A stretch of DNA of 64,000 bases from Branchiostoma belcheri (taxonomy: Eukaryota > Chordata > Leptocardii > Amphioxiformes > Branchiostomatidae), in NCBI RefSeq assembly GCF_001625305.1, contig NW_017803901.1, forward strand, positions 83,914 through 147,913, in the 5' to 3' direction. Both the position numbers and the translations under genes were made by a program. How positions within the stretch are numbered: position 1 is the stretch's first letter; each line of letters begins with the position of its first letter. Below the pieces are notes generated by a model. The model did no database searches and was not told the origin of the DNA. It worked only from the letters and a program-made list of their open reading frames with translations. Below are positions 9,480 to 19,443 of this stretch, piece after piece.

Positions 9480-9620
9480 TACTCTCCAAGCAGAGGTTTG
9501 GGTTTTGGGGGCCCAACGTTTGGTGGGGAAAAAAATTCAGTGCAAAAGAGAAACCCCGATAAAAAAGCCTAAAAACACGCTAAAAATACCCCCAAAACCC
9601 AAACCTCTGCTTGGAGAGTA
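9480..9620. mobile_element. 141-bp MULE-type MITE with 32-bp perfect TIR and 9-bp TSD
   Basis: The first 32 bp, starting TACTCTCCAAGCAGAGG, are an exact reverse complement of the last 32 bp. The 9-bp direct repeat TGAAGACCG flanks it at 9471-9479 and 9621-9629. Nine-base duplications are characteristic of Mutator-like elements, and MULE transposase exons occur at 12.3 kb and 30.2 kb in this window. The non-coding interior is about 77 bp. Confidence 0.85.
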
Positions 9621-9830
9621 TGAAGACCGCACGTTATACGCATTATCGCTTTTGTCTAGATCTACTAGCCTGTTTCCAGCATGTTCTGCTAGCCTCCTGT
9701 GTATGAGTGAGGAGTTTCAGTCTTTTTGGGGGTTTGGGAGTGGGTGCTAAAAAAGCAATGAACTAACCCCAGACCGATTTCAAGAGAAGAAGAGTCAGAA
9801 AATGTAAAAAAAAAAAACTTCCCATCGAAA

Positions 9831-9846
9831 CTCTGCTTGGAGAGTA
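9831..9846. repeat. Solo terminal repeat of the same MITE family
   Basis: CTCTGCTTGGAGAGTA repeats the right end of the 9480-9620 element 226 bp downstream. No left partner is visible nearby, so it is an orphan end or a decayed second copy. Confidence 0.6.
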
Positions 9847-11390
9847 TGGTACGTCGGACGAGCTTCAATTTTATGTATGGCAGGGTCACAACTGTCATTT
9901 TACTCAAGTTCTAGTGCGAAAACTTCCTGCAATGTACAATAAAGGTATTCATATTTCATTGTCATCGGTTTCCTTGTGTTGAGATGAAGTTGTCTGTTAC
10001 GTTACCTTCTACGAAGTCGTGCTAGATGATTACTTTCACTAACACAAGGTACGTCAAGGCTTAACCGTTACTAATTGTTTGTTTATATTCCACAGCATGT
10101 GAGATATCATTCAATAAAAGTGATATTTCAGTACGCAGAAAAAGCAAGGAGTCTGTTACGGCATGGATCAGAAACGGCTGATTGTCTCTAACTCTTCACA
10201 TCGTTTCGTATGTCATTTTCAGCTTACAAACAGGAATGTCCGAAACACTATAATAGGTCTATCGTACGTACAATTTTACAACACACACACAAAGAAGGAA
10301 ATGCACCTACCTCAGAGGTCAGAGGTCATCAGGGGTTACAGGTAGCCTAATTTTATTTGTAAGAAAATTTTACAGTTAATCCACTAAAATCCGACTCTTT
10401 CACGACCAATCCTTTTTCCTCGTTTTACCTAAACTAGTGCGTACACACTTAAGAATTAATTGCTTGGGTTATTTTTTACACTTGCTTGTTTGAATTGTTA
10501 TATTTGTTAGCCTGTTATTCCCATTATTGTCCTGGATTATTGTGGGGAGGGCATGCTCCCTTACGACCTCTGATCTCCCAACATTTCTACTGAATTCGAA
10601 TATAATTAGCTAGGATTGTGTAGATTTTAGCCCTGACAAGTTTTGTGCAAATATCAGTGTTAATTTGTAGAATATAATAATTTACTCCTAGCTTGTGCAA
10701 TGTTTTATTGTAATATGACGATTAAGTGCAATATGTAATAGTCTAGGTGCTATGTTGTAATAGTCAAAGCAAGGTAAAGTTCCAGTGATTTGATTTGAAA
10801 TTTATTCGTGCAGTGTCTAGTACTGATGTTGATTTTTATTTTGGATTTACATGTAAGTTAAGTATAGCGTGTACTATTCCTAACTTAAGTATACCGGANG
10901 ACGCTTGGGTGGGTCGTCACAACCAGATGTGGGTTGCCCATTGTTTATGACTATTGTATGGCCGCTGATTTTAAATGTGTTTGCAGTGAAAAGATATGGT
11001 TGTGTCTATAAGTTGTATTTCACTGGAGGGACATTTGGAATAGAAATTATGTCGCAGTAGGGACATTTCGAAAGAATGACGTTCTAGGACGCGAAAGTCG
11101 AAAGCGGATTGTGCTCGCGGTGTCCCCCCTGGCAGATCACTATAATTACAAAAGGTTGGTGTCTATTTTCTCGCTAATATATCACCGAAAATGACGGGAA
11201 AAAAGCCGCCACCAACATTGTATGGTGGCATTACATACCACAAGTTAAGTTGATTTGTACAGACACCTGATCTCAAGGTGCTATTAGCTGACGAAAATGA
11301 TTGCCTGTGACGTCAGTAGTTTATGCGATCCATGAAAGTCAAACAGGTCAATTGTACTGACTGCTAACATGTCTCCTGCATGGCTGTGTT
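9847..11390. other. Long non-coding stretch, one N at 10899
   Basis: AT-rich, no exon-like frames and no TIR pairs recognised. A single ambiguous base at 10899 marks an assembly join or low-quality base. Confidence 0.4.
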
Positions 11391-11399
11391 TTTCTCTCA

Positions 11400-11765
11400 C
11401 AGAAGACGACCCGAGGTTCCAGTGGGTTCCACCTGCAAGGAAGAGGCAGAGGCGGCGATAGGAGTGCCAGCAGTGTTGCTTTTAGAATCTGTATAGCTGG
11501 TATAACCGCCTTTCGGTAAGTGTTTTTGTGTTTGTATACCACTGTCCCACTTGGAGGGGGGGGGATTCGCCTTTCGGAGTAACACCAGCTTGAGGTTTTG
11601 ATGTAGGTAAGTATTTTTGCATGTGAAAAATACAAGTGTAACTGAGTGATTGAGTGTGTGAGTGTGAGTGAGTGAGTGTTCAATACCACTGTCCCACTTG
11701 GAGGGGGCGGGGGGTGGGATTGCACTTTAAAAACCTTGGCTGATAATGTCAAGGCATCCACTGCT
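11400..11765 (+). other. Exon-like fragment plus direct repeat
   Basis: After the acceptor TTTCTCTCACAG a short frame reads EDDPRFQWVPPARKRQRRR to a stop, ending in a basic nuclear-signal-like cluster. Downstream, ATACCACTGTCCCACTTGGA followed by a G-run occurs twice (about 11537-11565 and 11678-11706). The protein family is not recognised. Confidence 0.3.
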
Positions 11766-12089
11766 AACGACCGGTGACTTGCACGCAGCGGAGAAGTGTG
11801 TAAGATACATCATCGACAACGCGGTACCAAAAGTCAATGACTGTCCGATTTCAAAGACGCAACAGTGCAAACTCCTACACTGCAAGCACTGATATAAAGC
11901 GGGAGATGGTACCCGCGTAAGGAGGCAGTTGGATGCGTCTAAGCCAAGCTCGAAGCAGTGTCAAAAGTCAAACACGAGCGTGGTCATCTTGACTCAGTCG
12001 CTCACAGAAATTCAGATACATAAATATAATGGCTTAACGTTTTTTTAGCATCTTAAACATGATTTTTTTTGTATTTTTTTATATTTCAG

Positions 12090-12226
12090 AGATCACCAGG
12101 GAGTTCTACCAGCGACTGGTCAGGGAGGAGGTAGATCTGGAGTTCTGGCAGCGCCAGGACTGCAGGACCCCACCAGTGCCAATGGAAGTAGGCGACCCCA
12201 GTACCAAGCTCCCGAGTCTTCCACCC
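12090..12226 (+). CDS. Exon fragment, unknown, upstream of MULE C-terminal exon
   Basis: The acceptor TTATATTTCAG opens an exon reading EITREFYQRLVREEVDLEFW... to a possible donor CCCG|GTGAGA. It lies just before, and in the same direction as, the MULE exon, and may be part of the same transposon gene. No known motif is seen. Confidence 0.35.
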
Positions 12227-12307
12227 GGTGAGAGTACCCGTCTGTCCGACCGGCCAGACGGCAGCTCGCTCGCCGAAGACTGGAGCCCATCGTAGGCCCC
12301 CCACCCC

Positions 12308-12685
12308 CCCGCGAACTGCGGCAGACTAGTCCAGTACTTGGATCGAGAGTTCAGTCTGGTCGGTCTACAATCTGTTCGGACCAACAACGACGTGGAGGGC
12401 TGGCACACCAGGCTGAACTTGAAGGCAAAGAAAGCCGCCTTACCCCTGTACCTCCTCATCGACCTCCTGCACCGCGAGGGCCTACTCGTACGGGTGCAGA
12501 CGCGTCAGGTGTGCGAGGGCCAGCTCCGCCGGTACCAGCGGACAGCCTACAAGAACCTCCAGGGACGGCTGTTCGAAGCTTGGCGTAAGTTCGGAGATGG
12601 AGAGAAGACAGCCAAGGACCGGCTTGTCACATGCACCAGTATCTACGGCCCGGTTGTCAACTACGTGAAAGAGAATAACCGGTGA
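12308..12685 (+). mobile_element. C-terminal exon of a MULE transposase
   Basis: The frame reads 'LVQYLDREFSLVGLQSVRTNNDVEGWHTRLN' (split here: LVQYLDREFSLVGLQ / SVRTNNDVEGWHTRLN). It continues about 90 residues to a stop at 12683-12685. The 'RTNNdvEGWH..LN' signature is the conserved C-terminal part of Mutator-like transposases, downstream of the catalytic aspartates. The upstream catalytic domain is not adjacent here, although a related catalytic exon lies at 30.2 kb. The copy is truncated at its 5' side by a C-rich run. It codes for the enzyme that cuts TIR elements leaving 9-bp duplications. Confidence 0.7.
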
Positions 12686-13232
12686 AATGTATGAGGCATT
12701 GACCTGGGTATTGCAAATAACTTGTACTTTTTCCCATTTTTTTTTGTATTTTCCACGTATCTTTTATTGTGATGCAATGTACTTTGCATTTTCAAGACTT
12801 TGAACTGAACCGTTTGGACACCGTTTGAATTATAAGTAACTTTCGTATATTGAACATTTGTATTTTTTGATTGCATTTATATTTTTTGTATTCAATTGCA
12901 ATTGTAATTGCAATAATTATTGTAAATAACGTTTGTACTTTTTGTATTTTGTACATTTAAGTATTTGAGAGAGTTTGACTTGTACATAACTTTTTAAGGG
13001 TGTCAAATGTTAAGTATGCTGTAATTTCACACGATCATAATTTCACAAGCTTGAACTGCAAACCACTTCCTTGTTCCAATTGTTATTTTACGTTTGAATT
13101 GTAAATAAATAAAATACAGTTGGTTGGTGTAAGTTTGGTGTGAGCTGGTTGATGTATGTTAGTTAGTTACTAACGGTTGTTTGATCGTGTTAATTAAGTT
13201 ATAGCGTACTGTAATACACCCTCGACCACTGC
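12686..13232. other. AT-rich 3' flank of MULE fragment
   Basis: Contains T-rich and TTGTA-rich repeats and AATAAA-type signals near 13103-13112. No gene is seen. Confidence 0.45.
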
Positions 13233-13530
13233 AGGACACTACCCCACAGCTGCATACCTTGATGTACGAGTCATATACGGTAAAACATTCCCATCACAGA
13301 AATATCTGGCCAGGCACAAGAGATGGCACTATGGAAAGTACAGATGTACACACTGTGATAGCACTTTCCACGACGATGCCAGTAGAAATATACATATTAA
13401 ATTCATTCATGACGGGAAGCTAATGAAATGTAATAAGTGTGATAAAAAGTTTTTTGTAAAGATGGATTCACAAGCAGCAGACGGGAGACCATCCTGCAAC
13501 CAGCAGATGAAAACCAGACAAAGAAACTGA
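13233..13530 (+). CDS. C2H2 zinc-finger exon fragment
   Basis: After the acceptor CCACTGCAG the frame reads one degenerate finger tail ('GKTFPSQKYLARHKRWH', lacking its CxxC). A full finger follows, C-x2-C-x12-H-x4-H ('CTHCDSTFHDDASRNIHIKFIH'), then a second CxxC ('CNKCDKKFF') without its histidines. The stop is at 13528-13530. Fingers of this type bind DNA or RNA. A genuine gene should have further fingers upstream, but none is visible in the preceding 500 bp, so this is an isolated or partial exon, possibly a pseudogene. Confidence 0.55.
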
Positions 13531-13956
13531 CTCCAGGACTTCCCTGAACCATCCGTGTACATAACCCCTTCTGCGTTCCGTCTCATCAGAAAGAAACCTG
13601 TTGATATCGACGGGAAAGAGAAACTGACTTCATATTTTGAAGAGTTACCTATTTGGTTGTTTGGTCACGTTTTCCTTCTAGAGAATTTGTAACATTCAAC
13701 TATCATTCATTTGATGGCTTCCCCCTGTGAAAGCTAGCGGCAGCTCTAGGCAAAGGCCCGGGCAGAGCCTGTAATTTTTCATGTGCCACGAGCGGTAAGA
13801 GCTAAGCTGTAGCGGTAAACCGGCAGGGACAAAACTAGTTCACCTCAAGGTTAGTAAGCAGCCGCAGTAGCACTGACATACATACACATAGCTTGACGTA
13901 ACATGTACGGACATGTCACACCGATAATAACATCACTTAGTAAACTTTCACTACAG

Positions 13957-14163
13957 GCACAAGGAAGGGAAAAACTGAAGGGGAAGCAAGATACCTACCA
14001 CACGGTGGAAGAACTGATAGAGAAAAGAGTTAACAACAGTCAGACTGAGTACCTTGTGCACTGGGCAGGGTACGATGTATCTGACAGCTCATGAGAACCG
14101 GGACACTACATGTACATCTCACAGGCAATGAGGGACCAGTTTGAAGAACAGTATACAAGATGA
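13957..14163 (+). pseudogene. Chromodomain exon with Trp-to-stop mutation
   Basis: The exon starts after TTTCACTACAG. It reads 'YHTVEELIEKRVNNSQTEYL' then 'VHWAGYDVSDSS*EPG', which matches the chromodomain pattern (VExIxxkR...EYLVkWxGY...TWEP). The conserved Trp of WEP is a TGA stop (14092-14094). The frame then continues to 'QFEEQYTR' and a stop at 14161-14163. Chromodomains read methylated histone tails and also occur at the end of chromovirus integrases; too little is present to choose. About 80 bp of preceding intron recurs at 18414-18503 without the chromodomain. Confidence 0.6.
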
Positions 14164-14896
14164 TAAAACTTGAACCAATGTTGTCGTCTGTCATCGTAGA
14201 CAGTTTAACTTTGGATATGTTAACTAAACTTGGACTTAATAATTACTAAATCTTCTGAAAAGGCAAAGCAAAAAAGATTGATACTTGTACATGTACTATT
14301 ATATAATTTCTATGCCGTAGGGAAGCTGGCATGACAAAACACACATGTGTGCATTGCTCTCGGTAAACTTTTCACCTTTTTAGCCACAGATTAAGATGAA
14401 AGTAGGAATGGGGTTGGAGAAAAGCTTGCTTCTGATAATATTTAGTTCCAATTGAATCTTCAGGGCACTTTAAGTCATGTTCAACATGATATTCATCAGT
14501 TCTTATTAAGCTATGGAAGGAGCAATTTATATGGGTTGGTTTGAAATGCTCAATTGGACAATAATGTTTCAAGTTTTAGCATTACCATAACATTAACTTT
14601 TATGTCTTTAATTTCAGATGATCCTGTGGCAGACCAGGTGAAGATTTCTATTTAATTACAGTATAGTTGAATTAGTCAGGATTCATTTGTTGTTTGGCAC
14701 AAACAGGTTAACTCTAAAGAAAGGACTGCCTTGTTGCTGACAGTCTGAACTGTGTTGTATCTTCACAGGTTTACCCAGGTTGAGATTTTCCAGAAGATGC
14801 CTTCAGACCCAGACAGTATTACTCTGGACTGTTCTGGCGTACAGCTGACAGTATCCTGGCTAACTCTAATGTCCTACTGTTGGTGAGAATTTGTAT
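14164..14896. other. Intron-like stretch with two short exon-like blocks
   Basis: Small blocks bounded by AG/GT occur near 14619-14640 (after TTTAATTTCAG) and 14769-14883 (after CTTCACAG, reading VEIFQKMPSDPDSITLDCSG to a stop/donor TGGTGAG). Neither matches a family I know. Confidence 0.3.
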
Positions 14897-15246
14897 TTTG
14901 TCAGACAATAAGATGATACAGTATAAGTATCGACAGTAATCTTGGCACGGTCATTCAATCTTTGAGACGAGAGACTGTGTACAACATGTTTGCCTGGTTG
15001 AAGAAGCCTCCCACCACGCCGGGACTGCCAAGCCTCATGGACACCAAAAACCCCGAGGCAACGGCAGCGGCTAACAGGGAGGTGGAGAGGGTGATCGCCG
15101 AGTCAGCAAGCCGCAAGAAAAAGCGTGACACGTACGGCCACCACAGCCCAGAGATGAGAGCCAAGATCGCCAGAATGTGCGTCGAGGTCGGCACATCAAA
15201 GGTGGCAAGACGGCTGTCATTAGAAGTCATTATTGTATCTGAGTAG
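14897..15246 (+). CDS. HTH-like TE-associated exon (copy 1)
   Basis: The frame from 14962 reads 'ETVYNMFAWLKKPPTT...' then a Lys/Arg-rich segment 'SRKKKRDTYGHHSPEMRAKI' and 'VGTSKVARRLSLE'. The '(Y)GxYSPExRAKIxR' plus 'skvARrlS' pattern looks like the N-terminal helix-turn-helix (psq-like) stretch of TE-encoded proteins common in invertebrates. This is from memory of family appearance, not an alignment. A second copy with an extra 30-bp segment lies at 16628-16914. Confidence 0.4.
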
Positions 15247-15267
15247 TTTTGTTTTCAAATAATATGA

Positions 15268-15819
15268 CATGTCTGACGAGGAGTCGGAGACAGACGACAA
15301 GGACACCTGGATGATTCGCAGCCCGACATGGAGGAGCAAGAGGCTCAATGAGATCTTGCTCCTCTGTGACACAGAACTGGACAAGAAACCGGGCAGAAAC
15401 AAGAAAAGAACCAGGCGTGTGCGCAGTAACGAACCGTGCACAAGGTCTCCACCAGACGTGAGGAAGGTGTACCTGAAGACCGATGAGGAGACTGAAGAGG
15501 TGCAAGAGCAAGGAACTGAAGTGGAGCACCAGGAATAGACCGAGGGGACAGACAAGGACTTGGGGGGGTCGAGAGTGAAAGGGAGGAAGAGAGTCAAAGT
15601 GAGGACAGTTCAGACACTGAAAGTGAAGCTGCTGCTACAGATAGTGAAGATAAAGATAGTGGAGATGAAGGTAGTGGAGATGAAGGTAGTGGAGATGATG
15701 GTAATGGAGCAGAGGGGTGTGAGGAAAGAAAGAAGTGTAAAAGGCAGAGGAAGAGAGGGACAGGTGAGGGAGAAGGTAGCCAGGTAGAGTTTGTGGCTAA
15801 GAAAAAGAGGGTACAATAG
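15268..15819 (+). pseudogene. Acidic/NLS C-terminal region of a TE-type protein, broken at a G7 run
   Basis: ATG 15268 opens 'MSDEESETDDKDTWMIRSPT...LNEILLLCDTEL', then a basic stretch 'GRNKKRTRRVRS', to a stop at 15536-15538. Just after, a run of seven G shifts the frame. The other frame continues 'ESEREEESQSEDSSDTESE', a GDEGS tandem (15-bp unit) and 'KCKRQRKRGTGEGEGSQ..KKKR' to a stop at 15817-15819. The two parts read as one former protein interrupted by a stop and a homopolymer shift. Acidic region plus bipartite basic cluster suggests a nuclear protein. It probably belongs with the HTH-like exon upstream. Confidence 0.45.
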
Positions 15820-15834
15820 AGTAGGAGATAACGA

Positions 15835-15990
15835 ATGTACAAGTACCTGACTGAACTACTTTTTTTGTGTGTGTACAAGTACCTGACTGAACTACTTTGT
15901 TTTTTTGGATGTTTTTGTGTACAAGTACCTGACTGAACTACTTTGTTTTTTCGGATGTATTTGTGTACTAGTACCTGACTGAACTCAGAT
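15835..15990. repeat. Tandem repeat, 4 copies of GTACAAGTACCTGACTGAAC
   Basis: The unit GTACAAGTACCTGACTGAACTACTTTG recurs four times with spacers of T-rich sequence (period about 36-46 bp). The last copy has GTACTAGTACC. Confidence 0.9.
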
Positions 15991-16627
15991 CAGGAAGAGG
16001 GCAACCATCTTTTTTAATATGGGGACTGGAAGGATATGAAATCGGTAACAAATCCTACTTAAACCAAACCATCCAGTGCTCCTTTTGTATTTTTAAGCTA
16101 GATGACTCCTCATAGAGTCGTAATGTGGTTTCATTTTATTGTCAAATGATTTTAATGCTCAAAATCCCCACTTTGTTCAGCATCTCGGTAAGTGGGAGGA
16201 GGGGGGTGCCACTTCTTCCGACCTCTGACGTCGCTGCACTTACTTCAGTTTAGAAACAAGTTGGTACATCACAGCCTATCCTAGCTTTGTTTTTAGATTA
16301 TGCAAGTTAGATGATTTTGTGTGGGCTCTGTGATTGTGATCAACAACTTTTTGTTACTACCTAAGCGCCGGGTCAGCTACCGTCAATCTTTACTGTTTAT
16401 GTAGAGTTGCCTGTTGGCAAACAGTACAATACTATATGCATTATTTTGTATTCCCAGATAGCTAGCTCCAAGTTTTCTTGTGAACATGTACATGGATATA
16501 AGCTGTATCACTGTGTACTACTCAGTTAAGAAACACTACTGATAACGGCCTGAAACGAAAATGCATTTCTGTCGGCGACATTAAAGTCGGCACGGTAATA
16601 TCAATCATTTTTTGTTATTCTAACATC
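15991..16627. other. Non-coding stretch
   Basis: No exon-like frames or recognisable repeats. Confidence 0.4.
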
Positions 16628-16914
16628 TTTTGTCAGACAATAACATGATACAGTGTAAGTATCGACAGTATTCTTGGCATGGTCATTCAATCTTTGAGAC
16701 GAGAGAGACTGTGCACAACATGTTCGCATGGTTGAAGAAAGCAAATCCGTCACTGAAGCCTTCCACCATGTACCACGCCGGGACTGCCAAACCCCATGGA
16801 CACCAAAAACCCCGAGGCAACGGCAGCGGATAACAGGGAGGTGGAGAGGGTGATCGCCGAGTCAGCAAGCCGCAAGAGAAAGCGCGACACGTACGGCCAC
16901 TACAGCCCGGAGAT
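16628..16914 (+). repeat. Second copy of the HTH-like exon and its 5' flank, truncated
   Basis: This segment is about 90% identical to 14897-15166, including the TGTCAGACAATAA and CTTTGAGACGAGAGA flank. It carries an insert of about 30 bp and stops abruptly after TACAGCCCGGAGATA, where LINE sequence begins. Its frame is broken relative to copy 1. Confidence 0.75.
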
Positions 16915-17545
16915 ACATTTTATACTAATGAAAAATTAGCATCTATTCTCACTACCCCTGATAAAATAGAGATGTATATTGGTTGCCTGGAGACCTCGAA
17001 GGCTCACGGTTATGACAACATTGACAATCGCTTTTTGAAAATTGTTACTCCTTTTATATCGGATAAGTCAGCTTATGTCTCTGTCTCACGGATCTATCTT
17101 CACAGATATTTAAAAAAGAGCAAATGCAATCCCTTTTTTTTTAAGAAAGGCGATAGCAAAATTATAATCCAGTGTCGTTGTTACCTGCCTTGTCTAAGAT
17201 TCTTGAGAAAATTGTGTACAAACATTTTCAATCACCTTGTATGTAATGAGCTCTTATACGCATTTCAGTCAGGTTTTGTTGAAAACGACTCTACCGTTTG
17301 TCAACTTGTGTATATATGTAAACTTATTTTAGATGCATTTGAAAAGGGTAAAGAAGTTCGCTCATTTTTTTAATTTCTCTCGAGCATTCGACAAGGTATG
17401 GCACGCCGGCTTGATATTTAAACTTCAACAATATGGAATTGAAGGACCCCTACTGAATTGGTTATCTAATTATTTATAAGATCGTTTTCAAAGAGTTGTT
17501 TTTGATGGTCAAGCCTCTCGAGCTCCGTGATATAGCAAAGGAAAT
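16915..17545 (+). mobile_element. LINE reverse transcriptase fragment
   Basis: The frame reads 'SKAHGYDNIDNRFLKIVTP' and 'FKKGDSK', with several frameshifts in between. It then reads 'NIFNHLVCNELLYAFQSGF', 'TVCQLVYICKLILDAFEKG' and, after a one-base shift, 'FSRAFDKVWHAGLIFKLQ'. These are RT blocks 1-3 of a CR1/Jockey-like APE-type LINE. The copy is both 5'- and 3'-truncated. The same family recurs at 22.9 kb. Confidence 0.7.
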
Positions 17546-17818
17546 CAGTCACCAGTTTGATTTTAATTCTTTATCTGACACTGCAAATTTTCATCTTGTC
17601 CTTAGAGGCTCACTTTACTATCTGCTGAGCAAAATGCCAAAATCATGCTACTAACACAAACATACATGACTCAGCGCTTCTAGCTCTTTTGGACTGAGTT
17701 TGTCAGTGGAAAGATATACAAGTCAATTGCCTCGTGTCACACAAATATTCACTTGTTATTTCTAATTAGTACTTGGGGTACCCTCTAACAGCATGACCTA
17801 TTAGTACCCTCCATCAGC
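17546..17818. other. Non-coding stretch
   Basis: Remnant of LINE flank; nothing recognised. Confidence 0.35.
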
Positions 17819-18405
17819 ATGATGGCCACAGAAGGTCAACTCATGTTCATAGTGAAAGCAACTGCTGCCTGGCTGAAGGCTCTCGCCACAGAGGATCATG
17901 TACGGTACAACGCCATCATGTTGAAGGTCAGACATGAAAGGAAAGTTTGGCAGGTTAAGTACAAGGAGAGACATGCAAGTCAGCAAGCTGAAAACGAGCC
18001 AAAGCTGCAATACAGGGCTAAAGAACATGTACAAAAACTAAAGAAGAAAAACAAAAAATAGCAAGAAGCAGACAAGAACCTCATCAAAGAGTTTGGTGGC
18101 CCAGTAGAAACAGCTGAGGACTGTGACAGTTTCCTTGCAAAACTGCTTGGACGGAGTAAGACACAACAAAAGAAGCATCGGCGGAGGTAGGACGACGGGG
18201 TCCTGGACCCACCACGTAGGCGCTATGTCGTCATGGCAAGGGAGATCATGCCAAAATGCGTCCAGAAGCTGGTGCGGCGAAGGTTCCCAAATCAAAGAGG
18301 GAAACCTTATACATGTACAGGGGACACCAGTGGTGGTAAACGGACGGCGATTGGAGACTGCAACCGAAACAAACGGCTCTGCAGCAAGAACACTCTGCTA
18401 GGTGA
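17819..18405 (+). pseudogene. Coiled-coil exon fragment with 'GGP..t' C-terminal motif
   Basis: ATG 17819 starts a helical, Lys/Gln-rich segment ('WLKALATEDHVRYNAIMLKV ... VQKLKKKNKK') with a stop at 18059. The same frame continues 'QEADKNLIKEFGGPVETAED' and 'CDSFLAKLLGRSKTQQKKHR', stop, then '...VVMAREIMPKCVQKLVRRRF', and reaches a donor CTAG|GTGAGT near 18403. The layout (coiled coil, then KxxGGxxxTxxEvdxxLxxL) resembles the C-terminal part of the TE-linked family also seen at 38.2-38.9 kb. Internal stops make it a pseudogene. Function is unknown. Confidence 0.4.
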
Positions 18406-18413
18406 GTTCATCG

Positions 18414-18503
18414 AACACATACACATAGCTTGAGGTAACATGAACGGACATGTCACCATGTCACACCGATAATAACATCACTTAGTAAACTTTCACTACA
18501 GGC
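18414..18503. repeat. Copy of the intron preceding the chromodomain exon
   Basis: ACACATAGCTTGAGGTAACATG...AACTTTCACTACAG matches 13880-13956 almost exactly, including the acceptor. The downstream exon differs. An extra CACCATGTC is present. Confidence 0.8.
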
Positions 18504-18654
18504 CGTTTTCCTCAAAACCTCCTTCCAAGGCTCATATTTTTCCCTACCTATCATTTAACCTAACTATTATTCATTACTGTACTTACTTGTCGTTCTACTC
18601 GTATGTTTATAGTACAATGTTATGGTGAAATGTCCTAAATCTGCTAGTGATAGG

Positions 18655-18768
18655 GGTGGGACTTTACTCCCTCTCCAGGAAACTGTTCAATCTTGTACAG
18701 AAGGCTGGACCTGCGAATATCGACTCCTCATGGCCCCAAGTATTGATGCTGGTATTTAGTTAACCCCT
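18655..18768. repeat. Dispersed repeat, second copy at 27083-27160
   Basis: GTGGGACTTTACTCCCTCTCCAG, then AACTGTTCAAT and CCAAGTATTGATGCTGGTAT, recur at 27083-27160 with moderate divergence. The segment ends just before the BEN-gene repeat exon. Confidence 0.7.
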
Positions 18769-18808
18769 AGTTTAATGAACCTGCTGAGCTTCCAAAAGCA
18801 TCAGAAGA

Positions 18809-19443
18809 GTGAGTCCGGCCGCCGGACAGTCCAACTTTCGGGGAGACAACACCTGGCGGGGCCCAGACAACTCCATGAGCCCGGTCGCCGGACAGTCCAA
18901 CTCAGGAGACAACTGGCGGGGAGACAACACCTGGTCTGGAGCATCCCCGGGTGCCGGTCCTTCGAATGGAGAGAGGACAGGTGAGATGATTTGTGCATTT
19001 TTCCCCTAAAGCCATTTCTTACAGACTGTGACATGTACAAGATGCATGATCATGTTCAGTAAATCTGACATTAAAGAGTCCCCTATTTTGTTGTAAATAA
19101 TAGATCAAACACATCCTTCCACCTTCTTATTCTTTGTCATCTTGCTAAGTCATGATGTCGTAAAACATTATTATATTCTGTTAAAATTTAGTCTAAATTC
19201 ACAGTATGTGTTTCGTGGTCTGATCAGACATCCTATTTCTAATATCTACTACAATATTACGTTTCTGTACCTGCAGTTCGTGTTGGGGCCGAGCATCGGC
19301 AGGTCTATGTCTCACCTGACGCAATGACGAGGGCGCAGGGGGGAAAGTTCACCACCGCCAGGGTGAGAATAATGGCGGCAGCTCTTTTCACACGAGATGA
19401 GCCTGCTGACACGGATGTATTTCGTGTTTACAACTGTCTGTGA
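18809..19443 (+). CDS. BEN-domain gene fragment, copy 1 (26-residue repeat exon plus BEN exon)
   Basis: Exon 1 (to 18980) encodes about one and a half copies of a 26-residue repeat (MSPVAGQSNSGDNWRGDNTW...) and ends 'GAGPSNGERT' in phase 1 at a donor ACAG|GTGAGA. The intron is 18981-19276. The next exon, after GTACCTGCAG, reads in the matching phase 'VRVGAEHRQVYVSPDAM', then 'TARVRIMAAALFTRDEPAD', to a stop at 19441-19443. That second exon matches the core of a BEN domain (V-x-V ... a..ll..lF..eel), a DNA- or protein-binding domain of chromatin factors. Phase agreement supports the splice. No earlier coding exon is recognised, so this is partial. The copy at 21.6-22.4 kb is nearly identical but broken. 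Confidence 0.5.

Noticed and set aside
10860-11340. LTR-like segment near the N at 10899
   Set aside because: No second copy, no TG...CA ends and no primer-binding site seen.
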